A stretch of DNA of 64,000 nucleotides from Gyromitra esculenta (taxonomy: Eukaryota > Ascomycota > Pezizomycetes > Pezizales > Discinaceae). Shown one piece after another: positions 12,034 to 23,700 of the stretch. How positions within the stretch are numbered: the stretch's first letter is position 1; the number at the start of each line of letters is the position of its first letter. A program made the translations under genes and the position numbers. The notes beneath the pieces are model-generated. The model was not told the DNA's origin, made no database searches, and worked only from the letters and a program-made list of their open reading frames with translations. Where the stretch lies: the NCBI GenBank assembly GCA_038503075.1, contig JBCAML010000007.1, positions 1,488,001 to 1,552,000 of the forward strand, in the 5' to 3' direction.

Positions 12034-13356
12034 GGCGTAGCTAGAAGTAAGGTCAAGTTTGGCCGACGAATAGGATCACGAGGCCAGCATAAGGTGAGAG
12101 CTGATGACAGCAGGAAAGTGGATTCACTAGATAACCGATGAGGAGGTGATGGAGATGGCGGATATGGATGGAGGTGGTTGTGGCTGCGCAATAGACGGAG
12201 CGAGTTGTGGGGTAAAAAAACCTGGAGGAGGCTCGACTAGACTCGGGCCGTTGGAGGTTCACGATTATCACGAGCGAACCCAACGTTCGCTGCTTCGGAG
12301 AAGAGAGACGGACGCGCACGAGTCTCATTGCCGCCGAGGCATGTGACGCAGTTCTTCACCAGAGACAGGCACAAGCCACCAGAAACCGGGTAAGGAAGGG
12401 GCTTGACTGAGTGGCTTGTGTATCTGTCCAGCACTGTAACAAATGGATGCTGTGACCCCCACCGTCATCAATGAACTCCTCAATGCGAATCTTCTTGCTT
12501 TTGTTAGCATTTGCGGATGGCTCTTTGAATACTGGCAGCTGCTCTGCGCGGGGCAGGGTGTTCCCCTTCTGGATGGCAAACTAGACCTTGCTGGGGTAAA
12601 TTAGCTAAGGGCTGGATGTTCTGTAGGTCGTGGTCCAGCCCTTTCTCGAGCTCAAAACATTGGACCCTCCGGTTGCTTGGAGGTGGCTAAATGCATTAAA
12701 GGGATCGAGTACTCTATTGCCCTTCTCTTGATGATGCGTGTTTATCTTTCCCCAGCTACAGTAACAAGATTAGTTGACGGTAGATCTGAGACCTACATAT
12801 ATCTAGATCTACCCAGCAATTTATGTTTGCCTTCCCTGATGGTGGTAATTCTCCAGGCTCTGCTTCTGTTTCTGTTTCTGGCTTTGTTTAAGACACGGTC
12901 CCAAGCTATGATGGTCTTTGGCGTCCTGTGCTGTATGGAACAGCAAGCATTGTGTCGTGATGGAATCAAAATATCTACCAGTCAACCATCTGCACTAAAA
13001 CGGGAGTGAGAGTTTGCTATGCTGCCTTGTCTTGTTGAGACTGGATGACGCAACACAGATGTTAAGCAGCCTGTAGCTCGTCCCTGGTGCTTCCGAGCAG
13101 CGATCGATTATAAACGCCACATTTCCATAAGCGCTGTTTCCACCGGCCGCGCCACCCTCACCACCCGCAGTTGTTTCGTCGTACCGCCACATCCGTTTCC
13201 ACCAAAAGGTAAGAAAAAAAAACTTAACCGTGGTTCCCCGAGCCCCCGATCGCTATCAAACGTCCATCAACCATCCCCGCCAAAAACATATCCCCCCCAC
13301 CCACCCGCCTCCCCCCTCAACTCGCCCTCCTGCCTAGACCACAAAAACAAATAACA
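12034..13356. other. Intergenic between divergent genes
   Basis: A 1.3-kb spacer between the transporter start (minus strand) and the ATP synthase g start (plus strand), so it must hold two outward-facing promoters. An open frame at 12677-13009 has a hydrophobic stretch but no recognisable domain, and I do not call it. The 100 bases before 13357 are strikingly C-rich and pyrimidine-biased, a common feature of fungal leaders. Confidence 0.55.
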
Positions 13357-14176
13357 ATGCGTTCCTCCCTTCTCCGGACCCCAGCGGTCAGGCAATTGAC
13401 TGCCCGCCGTTTCGCAACTTCGACCGCCCCATCCGAGGCCACCGCGAAGGCCCAGGATGCTGCCAAAAAAGCCCAAGACGTAGCGAAGGTTGCTGCAGGC
13501 AAGCTCGGTTCCGCCGCGAGCGGGCTCGGAAACTCGCTGCTAAAGATTGGAGGCAGGACGGGGAGGTTGATCCACCGTGTGAATGGTGCGTATATGTATT
13601 CTGCGGGGGAATTGAAGAGGAGAGGGTTTATCCGGGGCTGGGTTTCTCGGGGGCTTTGAGGAGTCGCGAAACCAATTTGATATCGAATTTTTTTTAATAT
13701 CAATGATTATTCAAATGATACGTGTGCTGATGGGGAGTATCGATAGCTACGATTCCGACACTTCAGTACTACTCTCGTGTCGGCCTCGAATTGTCCAAGA
13801 TCGTCTTCCACGGACAAAAGATGTCACCTCCGTAAGCCTTCCCGCTCCTTCACCGTAAATCACTCATCCATCTTCACCCACCCCACTACTAACACCCACA
13901 AACAGTAAACTCGAAACATTCAAGACCACCTTCTCTCCCATCACAAACACCATCAAAGGCCTCCAATCCTCTCCCGGCGCCACCATGTCCTCCCTTTCAT
14001 CCTCCGTCTCGGCCAACCCGATCACGATCCTTAACAGCATCAGAAACATATCCAGGCAGCAGATCATGCAGACCGGTGTGATCGCCGCCGAAATTATCGG
14101 CTTCTTTACCGTGGGCGAGATCATCGGCAGGAGGAAGTTGATTGGATATCGTGGTGATGCTGGTGTGCACCATTAG
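13357..14176 (+). CDS. ATP20: Mitochondrial F1Fo-ATP synthase subunit g
   Basis: Three exons, 13357-13585, 13747-13831 and 13906-14176, with introns of 161 and 74 bp, giving 194 aa. Subunit g is a small inner-membrane protein of the Fo stalk that helps ATP synthase dimers form and shapes cristae; it is not part of the catalytic core. The N-terminus is an Arg/Ser/Thr/Ala presequence (RFATSTAPSE), followed by an Ala/Lys-rich helix (KAQDAAKKAQDVAKVAAGKL). The family core follows: GRTGRLIHRVN, IPTLQYYSRVGLELSKIVFH across the exon 1-2 join, then RQQIMQTGVIAAEIIGFFTVGE with the single C-terminal membrane helix and its GxxxG-like face. The start was chosen for its CAACAATG context and the presequence. 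Confidence 0.93.
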
Positions 14177-16061
14177 GATGGAGGCATGGCGTTGTGGGTG
14201 GGGGCATGGATTCGGACAAAGGTGTGAGATTTTTTTTGTTCCAGAGGGAGGGGGGCGGGGTGCAGGGGGATGGGAATTTTTTTGTATAATCCTTTAGAAG
14301 CGTGTCGTAAAAGAAATATTTTCAAAAAGAAGAAAGCCAACTAATGTGCTGCTCTTCTTTTATGGGAGTCATGAATGCATGGATTGGACGGAAGGTAGGA
14401 TTCATTGATATATGGCGTAATAATCAGTCACCTATTAGCACTCGCGCTCACGGCTCTGACTTGTGTGAAGAGTAGAGCGAGTGGGATATACCAATTATCC
14501 TTGCAGATTCTTTGGTAGGAGTGTAATTGTTGATAAAAGAGGAATTGTGGATCTCGAACTCTCCAAGACACTTGAGTTCATCCTAAACTTCGCTGCCGAA
14601 AACGGTTACGAATACCAGGTATGGCCAGCATGCGTTACGGCAGGGAATTTTCCTGTCAATTGAAAGGATTGATAAGAAGGATTCCGCTGGTCCAATCAAT
14701 CACCTGACCAGAGTCAACCCAAAACAGCAATCTCCTGACAAAATGCACAGCGACGTTATGTCTGGTAACGGAAAACTAAATGCAAGGTATCCAAATTGCT
14801 CCTTATCCTTCAAATGCTGTCAATTGCGTACTCCACCCCTACTAAACACGTCTAGCTATCAGCCTAACATCCAACATCCAACATTAGATGGTAGATCAAC
14901 CGCCGCCGTAGTGCTATTCAATCACGACTCCCCATTCTCTTCAACATCCCGTACCACTATTCCTCATTCCGCGGGCGGGCCTCGATAAGGTGCCACACGC
15001 TGTGAAATTGGGATTGCCTGAACACCCACTTGCAATCGTTCAGCCCTTCGCTAACACGGTTCTGACTGAGGCGAAACGAAAAGAAAAAGAAAGCGAGGAG
15101 AAGAAGAAAAAAACGAGAAAAAAACTACCAGTCCCCAGCTCATAGAAAGCGTATACGTGGTTTGATTGGAGGAGAAGGGTTTCTCGATAACGCAGCAAAC
15201 GTTTCCCTCCGCTGAAGGTGTGGATTGCGTCTGGCCAAGTTTTATGCATGATATACTCGGCGCGCGTTTGCAATCTGCACTGACCGCCTGTTCCATCCGA
15301 AGCGCCCGGGTATATTTTTCGGGCTAGTGCGGAGTGGTTTTCCATCCCGACCGTTGGAACGCCCGCCCGCCCGAGCCTATAAGCGAACCGTGCAAGACAG
15401 CTCCATCGTCCTGTCAAGGAATTGTCGTCACGATGATTTGTACCAAAGTACCTGTGTGGATTTAACATGCCAGCTTTTTTAAATCCAAAGACGGATATAA
15501 CATCATGCCATTGTCAGCGTCCTTCGGAGGGGGCTTAGGATTTTGCAGAGAGCAACGACCGAGACTCCGAAGCTCCGTAGCGAGATAGTTTTGCGCTTAT
15601 GGCGCTTATCTACCAGATGGTCATCCTCCGATAGGGACTGGAGGAAGAAGAGCTCTTCAGAGTCGATCCCCGCTCGTTCTCGCCCCTGGCCCTACCGCGC
15701 GGTGGGGCTCCGCACGTGTCAGGTTCCCTGCAGCGCGTACCCACTAACATCCGGCATAGTCGCATCGTTCGCATCCCAACCCAGCCTCAGGATCATCCAT
15801 TCTCACCGGTGCGGCGCCCAGTAGCTGAGGGCTGTTGAAAAAAAATGCAATGAGGTGTCCGATCAGGGTGTGTTACTGGGGGGAAACCTGGCAGAGTGGG
15901 CTGTCGTATGAGGTTCCTGTCATATACTTGCACCCCCCTCCCCCCATCGTCGTCACCCGTTTCCCTCCCCTTCCCCTCTTGGTTCCTGTTTCTTCTTTTT
16001 CTTTGTTGAATATTCAATCTCTATTCTCTCTGGCCCCTCGTCGTATGTATGCATCGCCAAC
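14177..16061. other. Intergenic, about 1.9 kb, no supported gene
   Basis: The first 200 bases look like the 3' region of the ATP synthase g gene (G- then T-rich). Short open frames at 14481-14663, 14743-14988, 15040-15468 and 15543-15824 match nothing and lack splice partners. The last 130 bases are C/T-rich and probably the leader of the membrane-protein gene at 16062. Confidence 0.5.
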
Positions 16062-17624
16062 ATGGCCGCCATCGGAGGTCCTGTCGCGATCAAAACCCTC
16101 TTTGCTCTACTCGTTGCGACTGCTGTGATAGTACCGATCTTGACCGCTGTACGTCTGTTCATCATCCTCCGTGGAGCTCGTGCCCGGAAAGATCGTGTGG
16201 GAGGGGGGTTCACGGCGACCTATGTGGGAGAAGGGTTCTTGGTGGCCGTGGCCATCTTTAATACCGTGGAATCGATGTTGTGGATTTGGAACTGCATACA
16301 GGAGATGAAAGAGGGTGGGGCTAGGGTTAAGGCCATTAATGAACAGTATCTTCAGGTATTTTAATATTCCCTCTTTCTTCCTTTTCCCCCTTCCCCCTCC
16401 CCCCTTACTTCTAGTTTGCGTGTACTGTACATAGAGTATGTAGTTAATTGAAATCACGGGGTTGTTTTTTTTTCCTGCAGAGAACTTTTTGGGCTTCCGT
16501 ATTCTACATTGTCCATCTCTGGACCCTTAAAGGCGCTTTCCTGAGCCTATACTACGACCTTATCCCTACGCTGAACTGGAAAAGTCGGTGGCTGCTATAT
16601 GGTACGACGGGGTTGACTGTGTTGTCGTTCCAAGGTGTGGTGGCTGGACAGACGATGTACTGCCGACCGATATCGACGAATTGGTTGGAAACTCTATTAT
16701 TTATCCTATCTAATACGAACCCCCATGTTGACGGCATGCAGGTCTACGGGATCAGATTTCTGCTCCCATATTACATCCAGAAATTGGATCATTGGCTCGT
16801 CGTGGGCCAACATCGGCACAGACCTTCTTAGTAACCATTTTTCATTCCATTTTACGCCATTGTGCTAACCTGCTTTCTTAGTCTCTGCAATCCCGCTATG
16901 TATAATATCGACCCTTAAACTTACGTCCCGCGAACGTTACGGTTTCCTCGCTATCTACGCCCTCGGCTCACTCTCCGTCCTTGCATCTATCCTCCGCTTC
17001 GCAGCTCTTATTCAAGAATCCAACACATCCTTCTCACCGGTTCCCTCCTCTTCAACAGTAATTGATACGGGTTGGTTGGATGTACTACACGCTGTTATTA
17101 TGTGGTCGACCATCGAGCTGCTAAGTGCGCATATCTGCTTCTGTATACCGGCCTTCCGGGTATTTGTTCGGAAGAAGCGACGTGTGAGTGCTAGCGAGAG
17201 TGAGAGATGTGTGGAGAGTAGGAGCACTATAAGGAATATGCCGACTGTGACGACCACGGGGGTGGGGGGTGGGGACTGGTTCGATTATTCGGCGATTAGC
17301 CCTCTTGAGAGTAGTCCGATCACGCCGTTGACGGCGCGGGCTTATAGCGATGAGATAGGAGGAGGAGGAGGGCCGAGGGAGGATAGGAGGAGTTGGGGGA
17401 TGGGGAGGCGGTGGGAAGATGTTGGAGTGATGGAGGCGAGGGTTGGGGATCGGGGGAGTAGGGGGAGCAGAGGGCATTGGACGTTCGAAGAAAGAGGGTT
17501 GGGGGGTAGTGGGGTGCCTGGAGGATGGATGCCGGTACCAAGTGAGGAGAGGGTATCGAGTGAGGAAAGAGCGTCCAGTGAGGAAAGAGCGTCTAGTGAA
17601 GGAAGGGCGTCAGGTGAAGTGTAG
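16062..17624 (+). CDS. PTH11/SAT4-like seven-helix integral membrane protein
   Basis: Four exons, 16062-16355, 16481-16683, 16742-16830 and 16882-17624, with introns of 125, 58, 51 and... three in all; the frame closes to 442 aa. Seven hydrophobic helices can be traced over about residues 1-290: the first in FALLVATAVIVPILTAVRL, the third beginning FWASVFYIVHLWTLKGAF, and the sixth around SAIPLCIISTLKL then RERYGFLAIYALGSLSVLA. The Cys-containing loop (YCRPISTNW then SDFCSH) and WANIGTDLL before helix six are typical of the fungal rhodopsin-like/SAT4 family found in Pezizomycotina. Some members (PTH11 of the rice blast fungus) act in surface sensing; the ligand and role here are unknown. The cytoplasmic tail of about 150 residues is Gly/Arg/Ser-rich and ends in four imperfect SSEERA repeats. 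The second donor, GTTGGA, is weak, so that join is the least certain. Confidence 0.85.
17535..17615 (+). repeat. Tandem repeat encoding (S)SEERA units
   Basis: Imperfect direct repeats of about 18 bases (AGTGAGGAAAGAGCGTC and variants) at the 3' end of the PTH11-like gene. They encode four or five copies of SSEERA/SSEGRA next to the stop codon. The degree of identity suggests recent slippage. Confidence 0.75.
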
Positions 17625-18570
17625 GTGGGCTGTGTTTGTGGTCATACTTGTTAAATTTTGGGTTTGGAGTTTGGCGGGTTTATTATATCCTGGGGATTTT
17701 GGGAGATAGTCATTCATCGACGTGGCGTTATGTATTTACTGGACTTTTGTTGTATCATATTTACTGTAATTACTGTTGGTTATGTGGGCTTGGATTACTT
17801 GTACGAGTATTCTCGTACTTCGAGTCACAGACTATCACTTGCGAGCCACCAACTTAACAGTAGTATCTTTTTTTGTTTGTCTATATGATTAAGTGCTTGA
17901 AGCCTTGGGGCTATTAAATTTATGCTTTACCCTTAAATATCTCAATTACAGAAGTGGAACTTCAAGAAAGAAGAGTTTTAATAGATTGCGCCCCTAATTA
18001 TGTGATTAAACTTGATATTTTATAAAGCCCACGCTAGTGTGCTTGGCCAACTGAGTGATATTTCATGATTTAACTGGGAAGCGAAAAAAAAAGGGTAAAA
18101 GGAAAACGGTAATCCTCACGAGTTTGAGCACTAAGACCTTCTTTTAAAGAGTTAAGTTGCGAAGGGTTAGACACGGTATATAGGTGATTGTTAACGTATT
18201 CGCTGCGCTAGCTTACTGTCGACGGATGTCTGACTGCATACTGCGGACCGGCTTTCATCTGCGTGAACTCTGCACACACGGAACTAATTAGTAAACAGCT
18301 TTTGTCTCATCACTACACCAGTTGCTATCTAATTTCTACTTGCGATTTCTCTCCGAGCAAATCAGAGTCCGCAAGATATGTCTCAGACTTCCATACATTT
18401 GAACACTTTTCTAGATCCGGCTGCGCGCGATTAAATGAAGCTATCTGGCATGTGCATTCTATGAAAAGGCTCTCGTAACTTCATTAAGTAACAGCAGTAT
18501 ATACTTACAACCAACTAAAAATACACATTTATACAATTAACCAGACGCCCCTCCCAAAAAATCAGTTAAA
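17625..18570. other. Intergenic between convergent genes
   Basis: The 3' flanks of the PTH11-like gene (+) and the kelch gene (-). The sequence is AT-rich with only short open frames, and I see no gene or repeat of note. Confidence 0.55.
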
Positions 18571-20786
18571 TCAGATCCAATTCCCCTCTGGCATATTCAC
18601 AGGGTTAACCAGCCTCTCCGCCAAACTATTTCTATCACACTCCCCCATTCCCGGCAACTCAAATGGATTCCCATTACTGTCCCTCATCCTCCAGTATGGC
18701 GGTAAATCCGCCTCCAGCTCTACAACCTTCTTCCCCATCTTCGGCTTTCCTAGACTGCCCAGCAACTCTGCAAACGCACCGAGTGAGACTGTAGCGTGGA
18801 GCTCCGCGGGTGGGCGTGAATATTGGCCGTTCATACGATTAGATTTCGCGCCATGGATGCGGTTGAGGTGGATGAAAATAAAAGCGAGGAATATGACAAT
18901 GAGGGGAATGCCTATGGCAAGACCTATAATAGTGGATTTGGAGAGTTTTTTGGATGACGGGGGAGAATCGGCGTTCGTTGGTGTTTTTGGTGGTAATGGC
19001 ACTGACGCAGTAGATTTAATCCTGAAAACTTTATCAAGCCCATTCGCCCACACGGCTGGCGCCGTAATATTTGCATTTCCCTTAGCATTTCCTCCAATAA
19101 CAACTGATACATTTGCCGGCACCTCCCATTCTGCTTCGTCTGGCAGATACGTCGGAGCCCAATCCAAAGTCACCATATCATAGAGTGCAATTGCATGTGG
19201 TTCCCAATCACATTCGCCGGGAAGCTTTTCAAAACGTCGCCCGCCAGCAGTTAGAAGTTGTCTGTTTCCAACAACATGACAGGTATGACCTATCCGTTTG
19301 TCGTTTCCTTCAAAGACTTTAATCCAGCGAAAAGATGGGATGGAGAGAATGTAAACGTCATCAAAGTAATTGGTACCGTCCCAGCCGCCGTAAAGGAAAC
19401 TTAAATATTGCAGATTCCTGTCAACTTGGCTTTCGAAAAGTATTCAAAAATTAATAACGGTGGTCTTACATGTTGTGGCTAGAATTATCGGGCGCTGAAA
19501 CGTCAACGATACAAAATTCTTTTCTGGCCCTAGGAACGTCGCCTGTGGCAGTTTGATTGTACCAGATCCCGCCGCCGTCTGTCCCATTGCCGATTGAGGC
19601 AATGTCAAAAATCGAGATTTGGTCCATGGGAAACTACGGATTGTTAGAATGACAAAATTTCGGTTCAATTATAGAATGTTACAAACCAATTGACCTGGAT
19701 ATCGACGTCAGTGTTTGTTAAGTAACTACTGATGTATGATGAGTACAGACGCGTGATTTCCTCGGCTGAGGAGATCAAGGACTCTCTCTAAACATCATTT
19801 ATCAAGATCTAAAGATAACTATCAAGACTAACCGTTCGAATGATAACCACCTCCCATTAGAACTAAGATGCCCTTTCCACCTATTCCCGGGATATACAGC
19901 ATCTCGGAATTCACCCTTATTCCATCCTCCCCCAATGCATCTGTCGAAAGGTTCCGAATAACCTCGGTGGTGAAGTTGAGGAGGAAGAACCTATTGGCAT
20001 AGGTAACCCCAGTCAAATATTCTGTCTCTGGCGAGGTTCCATTATCGATTTCACCTCCTAGATGGAAGGCAAGCCCTTGATCTGGCGCAACAGCACTGGC
20101 ACCACCCGATAACCTAGGGAAGTTCTTCCCGCCCTCCGACGGCAGCTCAACGGCATCCCATTTTGCTTTCCCCAAATTATATCTCCACATCACAACGTCA
20201 TCGGTGGTTGGAGGTGCGTATCCAACGAATGAGTCGTTAAGCCGGCTAGTTTTTCCACCATAAAGATATAGGTAGTTCTTGTATGGCCACAGTGCGCCGT
20301 CGATGAGAGGGGGCGGCATTATGATTTCCGCCGATGTCTGATTTCCGTCTTCGATTTCAAAGGGCATGCTATCTCGCCAAGTCCATACCCGTGTCATATC
20401 CAGAGCTAAGAGGTTTTTGTCTGTGGAAAGTAAGGATCAACTAAAAACCGGTCATTGGGTTGATAGGGAGAACTAACTTGTCCCCACAGTCCGAGTGTCG
20501 AGTGCTAGACTCCCATTCGCGCGCTTATCGACGAAGACCTGTACGCCACCCTCAATGTAAAGGGTCCCATTAAGAAGAGCAGCTTTATTGACCAATTAGC
20601 ACTAAACAGATTGAAGGAGGTAAGCCACTTACACTGTTGATCCCATCTGCTACATAGGTTATTAATAGGATCCAAGTTTTGTGAAATAGCTGGCAGAGGT
20701 TGCAAAAGTATTGTAACCAAAAAGATGAACGAGGTAAAGCTATTTCCCAAGACCGGTTTCTCGAAGCTCCAGAAGTTGAGAATCAT
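18571..20786 (-). CDS. Kelch-repeat protein with signal peptide and single membrane helix
   Basis: Six exons: 20786-20633, 20582-20478, 20420-19833, 19783-19687, 19633-19470, 19424-18571. Introns are 45-57 bp and the product is 653 aa. A signal peptide is visible (SFTSFIFLVTILLQPLPAIS, ending near residue 35). The extracellular part has kelch-type beta-propeller features: NGTLYIEGG, YLYLYGGK, LSGGASA, LVLMGGG, YGGWDGTNYFDDVYIL, and GHTCHVVGNRQLLTAGG near the last blade, with several N-glycosylation sequons. A membrane helix lies at about 533-556 (STIIGLAIGIPLIVIFLAFI), followed by a cytoplasmic tail of about 97 residues. Such fungal proteins are thought to sit in the plasma membrane or cell surface and bind carbohydrate or protein partners; the function here is unknown. 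The joins at 19784-19832 and 19425-19469 were set by frame and motif and are less certain. Confidence 0.85.
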
Positions 20787-23700
20787 TGCTACAAAGACGC
20801 CGTCGATCAACGAACAGTAACTCGGAAGTAGGAAAATAAAGAGCGGAGCCGACGGAAGTTTGCCCAAAACCGGGAGGGAAGTAAATGGACATGCAGTCTA
20901 ACAGGAATTCCTGGCTTTTAAGAACACCAAACATATGCGTGCGTAACACTAAAGATATATACCCAGTATCTCACTTACAGAATTTGTCCCAAAGGGTAGT
21001 GAACCACTAGCTCGATTGCGAAACACAGCCCAAATATCGCAAGGGTTTCGCATCTGCAGGGGAAATCGGGTGGAAAATTCGCCTGTGCTATGGTGCGCGT
21101 TGTCTTGTGTTCAAGATCAACCAGTCATGCCGGGATGTGGGATGTCTCTGTCTTACTACAAGTTGCTTTTCCGCAAAATTCTTCTGTTTAAATATTCTCA
21201 CCAATCCTTCAATTCAATTAGTACAAAAATCTAAATCTGCTTCCAAAAGTAAGATATGGTATATTGTAATTTTCACAGCAAAACCGGGGTTTCTATCTGC
21301 GGCTGCTCGTCATATCTTGTAGAGAGATCTTCCAAGGGCCTCGGATTCCTGGGCAATTTGGCTGGCCGTGAATGCCGACTCAAAATCGTCGGCAACGTCT
21401 GAGCCTAAGCACACTATAGTTTGACTGTCTTAGCTTACATGTTGCATGGGGGCTGTGATTAATAACCCGGGATCCTGATTCGTACCCACCTACTTCACCT
21501 ATAACGTGATTAGTGGCAAGATTTTCAAGTTGACTTTGAAGGAGAGGGTTTACTTCCCAATAATTACTGTGGCATGGGATTTATTCTTGGCGGGAGGAAG
21601 CAGGTTTAAGTGGGCTTTTCTGCGATGCATGATCCTGGAATTCTGGTACAGCCTAAGCAATAATCGCGACTATAGATGGGGGACTAGAGAAAAAATCCGG
21701 GAATATATGGTTAAACCCCCTAAAGGTCATTACAGGCCCCTAGACAGTAGATCGAAATCTCTCATAGATGACAAAGTCTGCGAGATCCAAAGCCACATAA
21801 CAGGCCGTAGAAACAGTCACGTAAATTAACCTCGCAATGTGATGGGGTGGGCAGTGCTATCTACTCGGCTTGCCGTTGTGTGTGCTAGCTACATGTATAT
21901 AACTAGCTGTGCACAATAGTTCAACCGGTTCCCCACAAAACGTGGACATTTTTTGTTTCCACGGTAAAACTCTTTTACAGCGGTATTGATCGTGTTCCTG
22001 TCAACCCGTATGACTGCATTAACATGTTCAATCTATCGATATACCTAGGATTAGATATTTGAGTATAATTCGGGCTGCACATACATGTATCCGTGGAGTG
22101 GCTGCGCTGGGAAAAGCCTAATCTGAGGCTTAGAGCATATTCCCCACAAATATTTTGGTAGGGCTACAGGTTTTTCAAAGCCTGTGGCATGGAATCTTAA
22201 ATTGCCGAGAGCACTCTTGTCATGATAAGCATGCATATTCGCCTGTTGTACAAGAAACTACCTACAATATTACCGACGGCAGCACGCGGGATTAATTCAA
22301 AGGCGCTTAAAACTGCTTCTTTAAATATCTATATTATCCTTGCTTCTATTTTGAGCAAGGCATTGTAATTCCGCATCGGATTTAATAGTGGCCTAAACGC
22401 AAATTCATTGATCGCTTGTATTTGAGCTCGATGGAAACCTTGAAGTTATCGATACTAGAGCTTAATAATCGTTACTATGAAAAAGTGACGAAAATTTTCG
22501 GCTAGTTATCTCCCGGACAAGCGTTAAATTTTCAGCTCCCCGTAGATATCCTTGCTTCTTTCGCATTAGCTCTTCTGCATTGTTTCTTTCGCACTATTTT
22601 TTACAATACATACCACTAGACTGCACAAAAATAACCCACGCGGCGAGGCGATTCCAGCTTTCCATACCCTCGCTAGAGTATAGTTCTGGGTTGCTAGAGC
22701 ACCCCCACACAAACAGAAACTCAAGAACCCAATTTTGTCTTTTGGGTGTAGGGGTCTTTCGACCTAGAATTACCGGGTTGAAGCTTTTCTCATGTCCTCT
22801 ATATTGACATATCGGACTTACTTGTAGGAGTGGGATGTCTTTGCGACACTAAAACAAGCTAGTTGTTTGATTCCAGCAATAGGAGTTTTAAGTAATATAT
22901 TATTTCCCCGAAAATCGGTGTGCTATAGGTCTGGAGGGCAACAAGAGATAAATGTCCTCTGGATTAGCTAATAAGTCAGTGGCCTTAGTAGGTGGAGAAG
23001 TATTTCTAACCTAGAATTCGGATAGCCGTTCTGCTTCATATGATCATTTCGATCACTCGGTTTTCGAGGCTCAGGCTGCCTTAATTTTGCGAGCACAGCA
23101 ATAAGAGTAGCGAGGGAATATTTGGTCCTGAATGTAAAGAGCTCCTTTCCTTATGAAGTAGGTAGAAAATTAGAGCAAGGCGTGGATTAATCCTCGCAAT
23201 GGAGTGCCTCTAATTGATTACCGAATTCACGCAGTCTAGGAGCAGACTCTTCCAAGGTAAAAAATAAAAATAAAAATAAGAGCTCAATACGCGTAATATA
23301 TGCGCATAAACTGTGTTTACTTTCTGAAAACTGGATGCTCACCTCCCGAACTCGGGTTCAGCTGCCTTCAAATTATTTGCCCCTAGATCCAGAGATCTAT
23401 GGTGGGGTTGTAATTATGTGAACCTTCCATATTTCACGACGAGCATTAGTATTGCCTAGCGAACCAATCTTTTCGGGGAATCTTCGGTACATACTTCCAA
23501 GATGATCGTGATGAGAGAATTATAACCTGCGATCGATCACGAAGATACATGCTGAATCAGATTCAGATTGAAGGCTAAAGATGTAGATGATTAGAAGGTT
23601 GAAGATTCTACGCATGGACATCTCCTTGATCAAGGGTAAGCCGCCACATTTTCCGGCGACCAAGATTCTGGTAGCTATGCCTAAATCCTCGGCATGTCGT

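Noticed and set aside
12677..13009. 110-codon open frame with a hydrophobic segment
   Set aside because: No family match, no signal-peptide logic, and it lies in the divergent promoter region of two well-supported genes.
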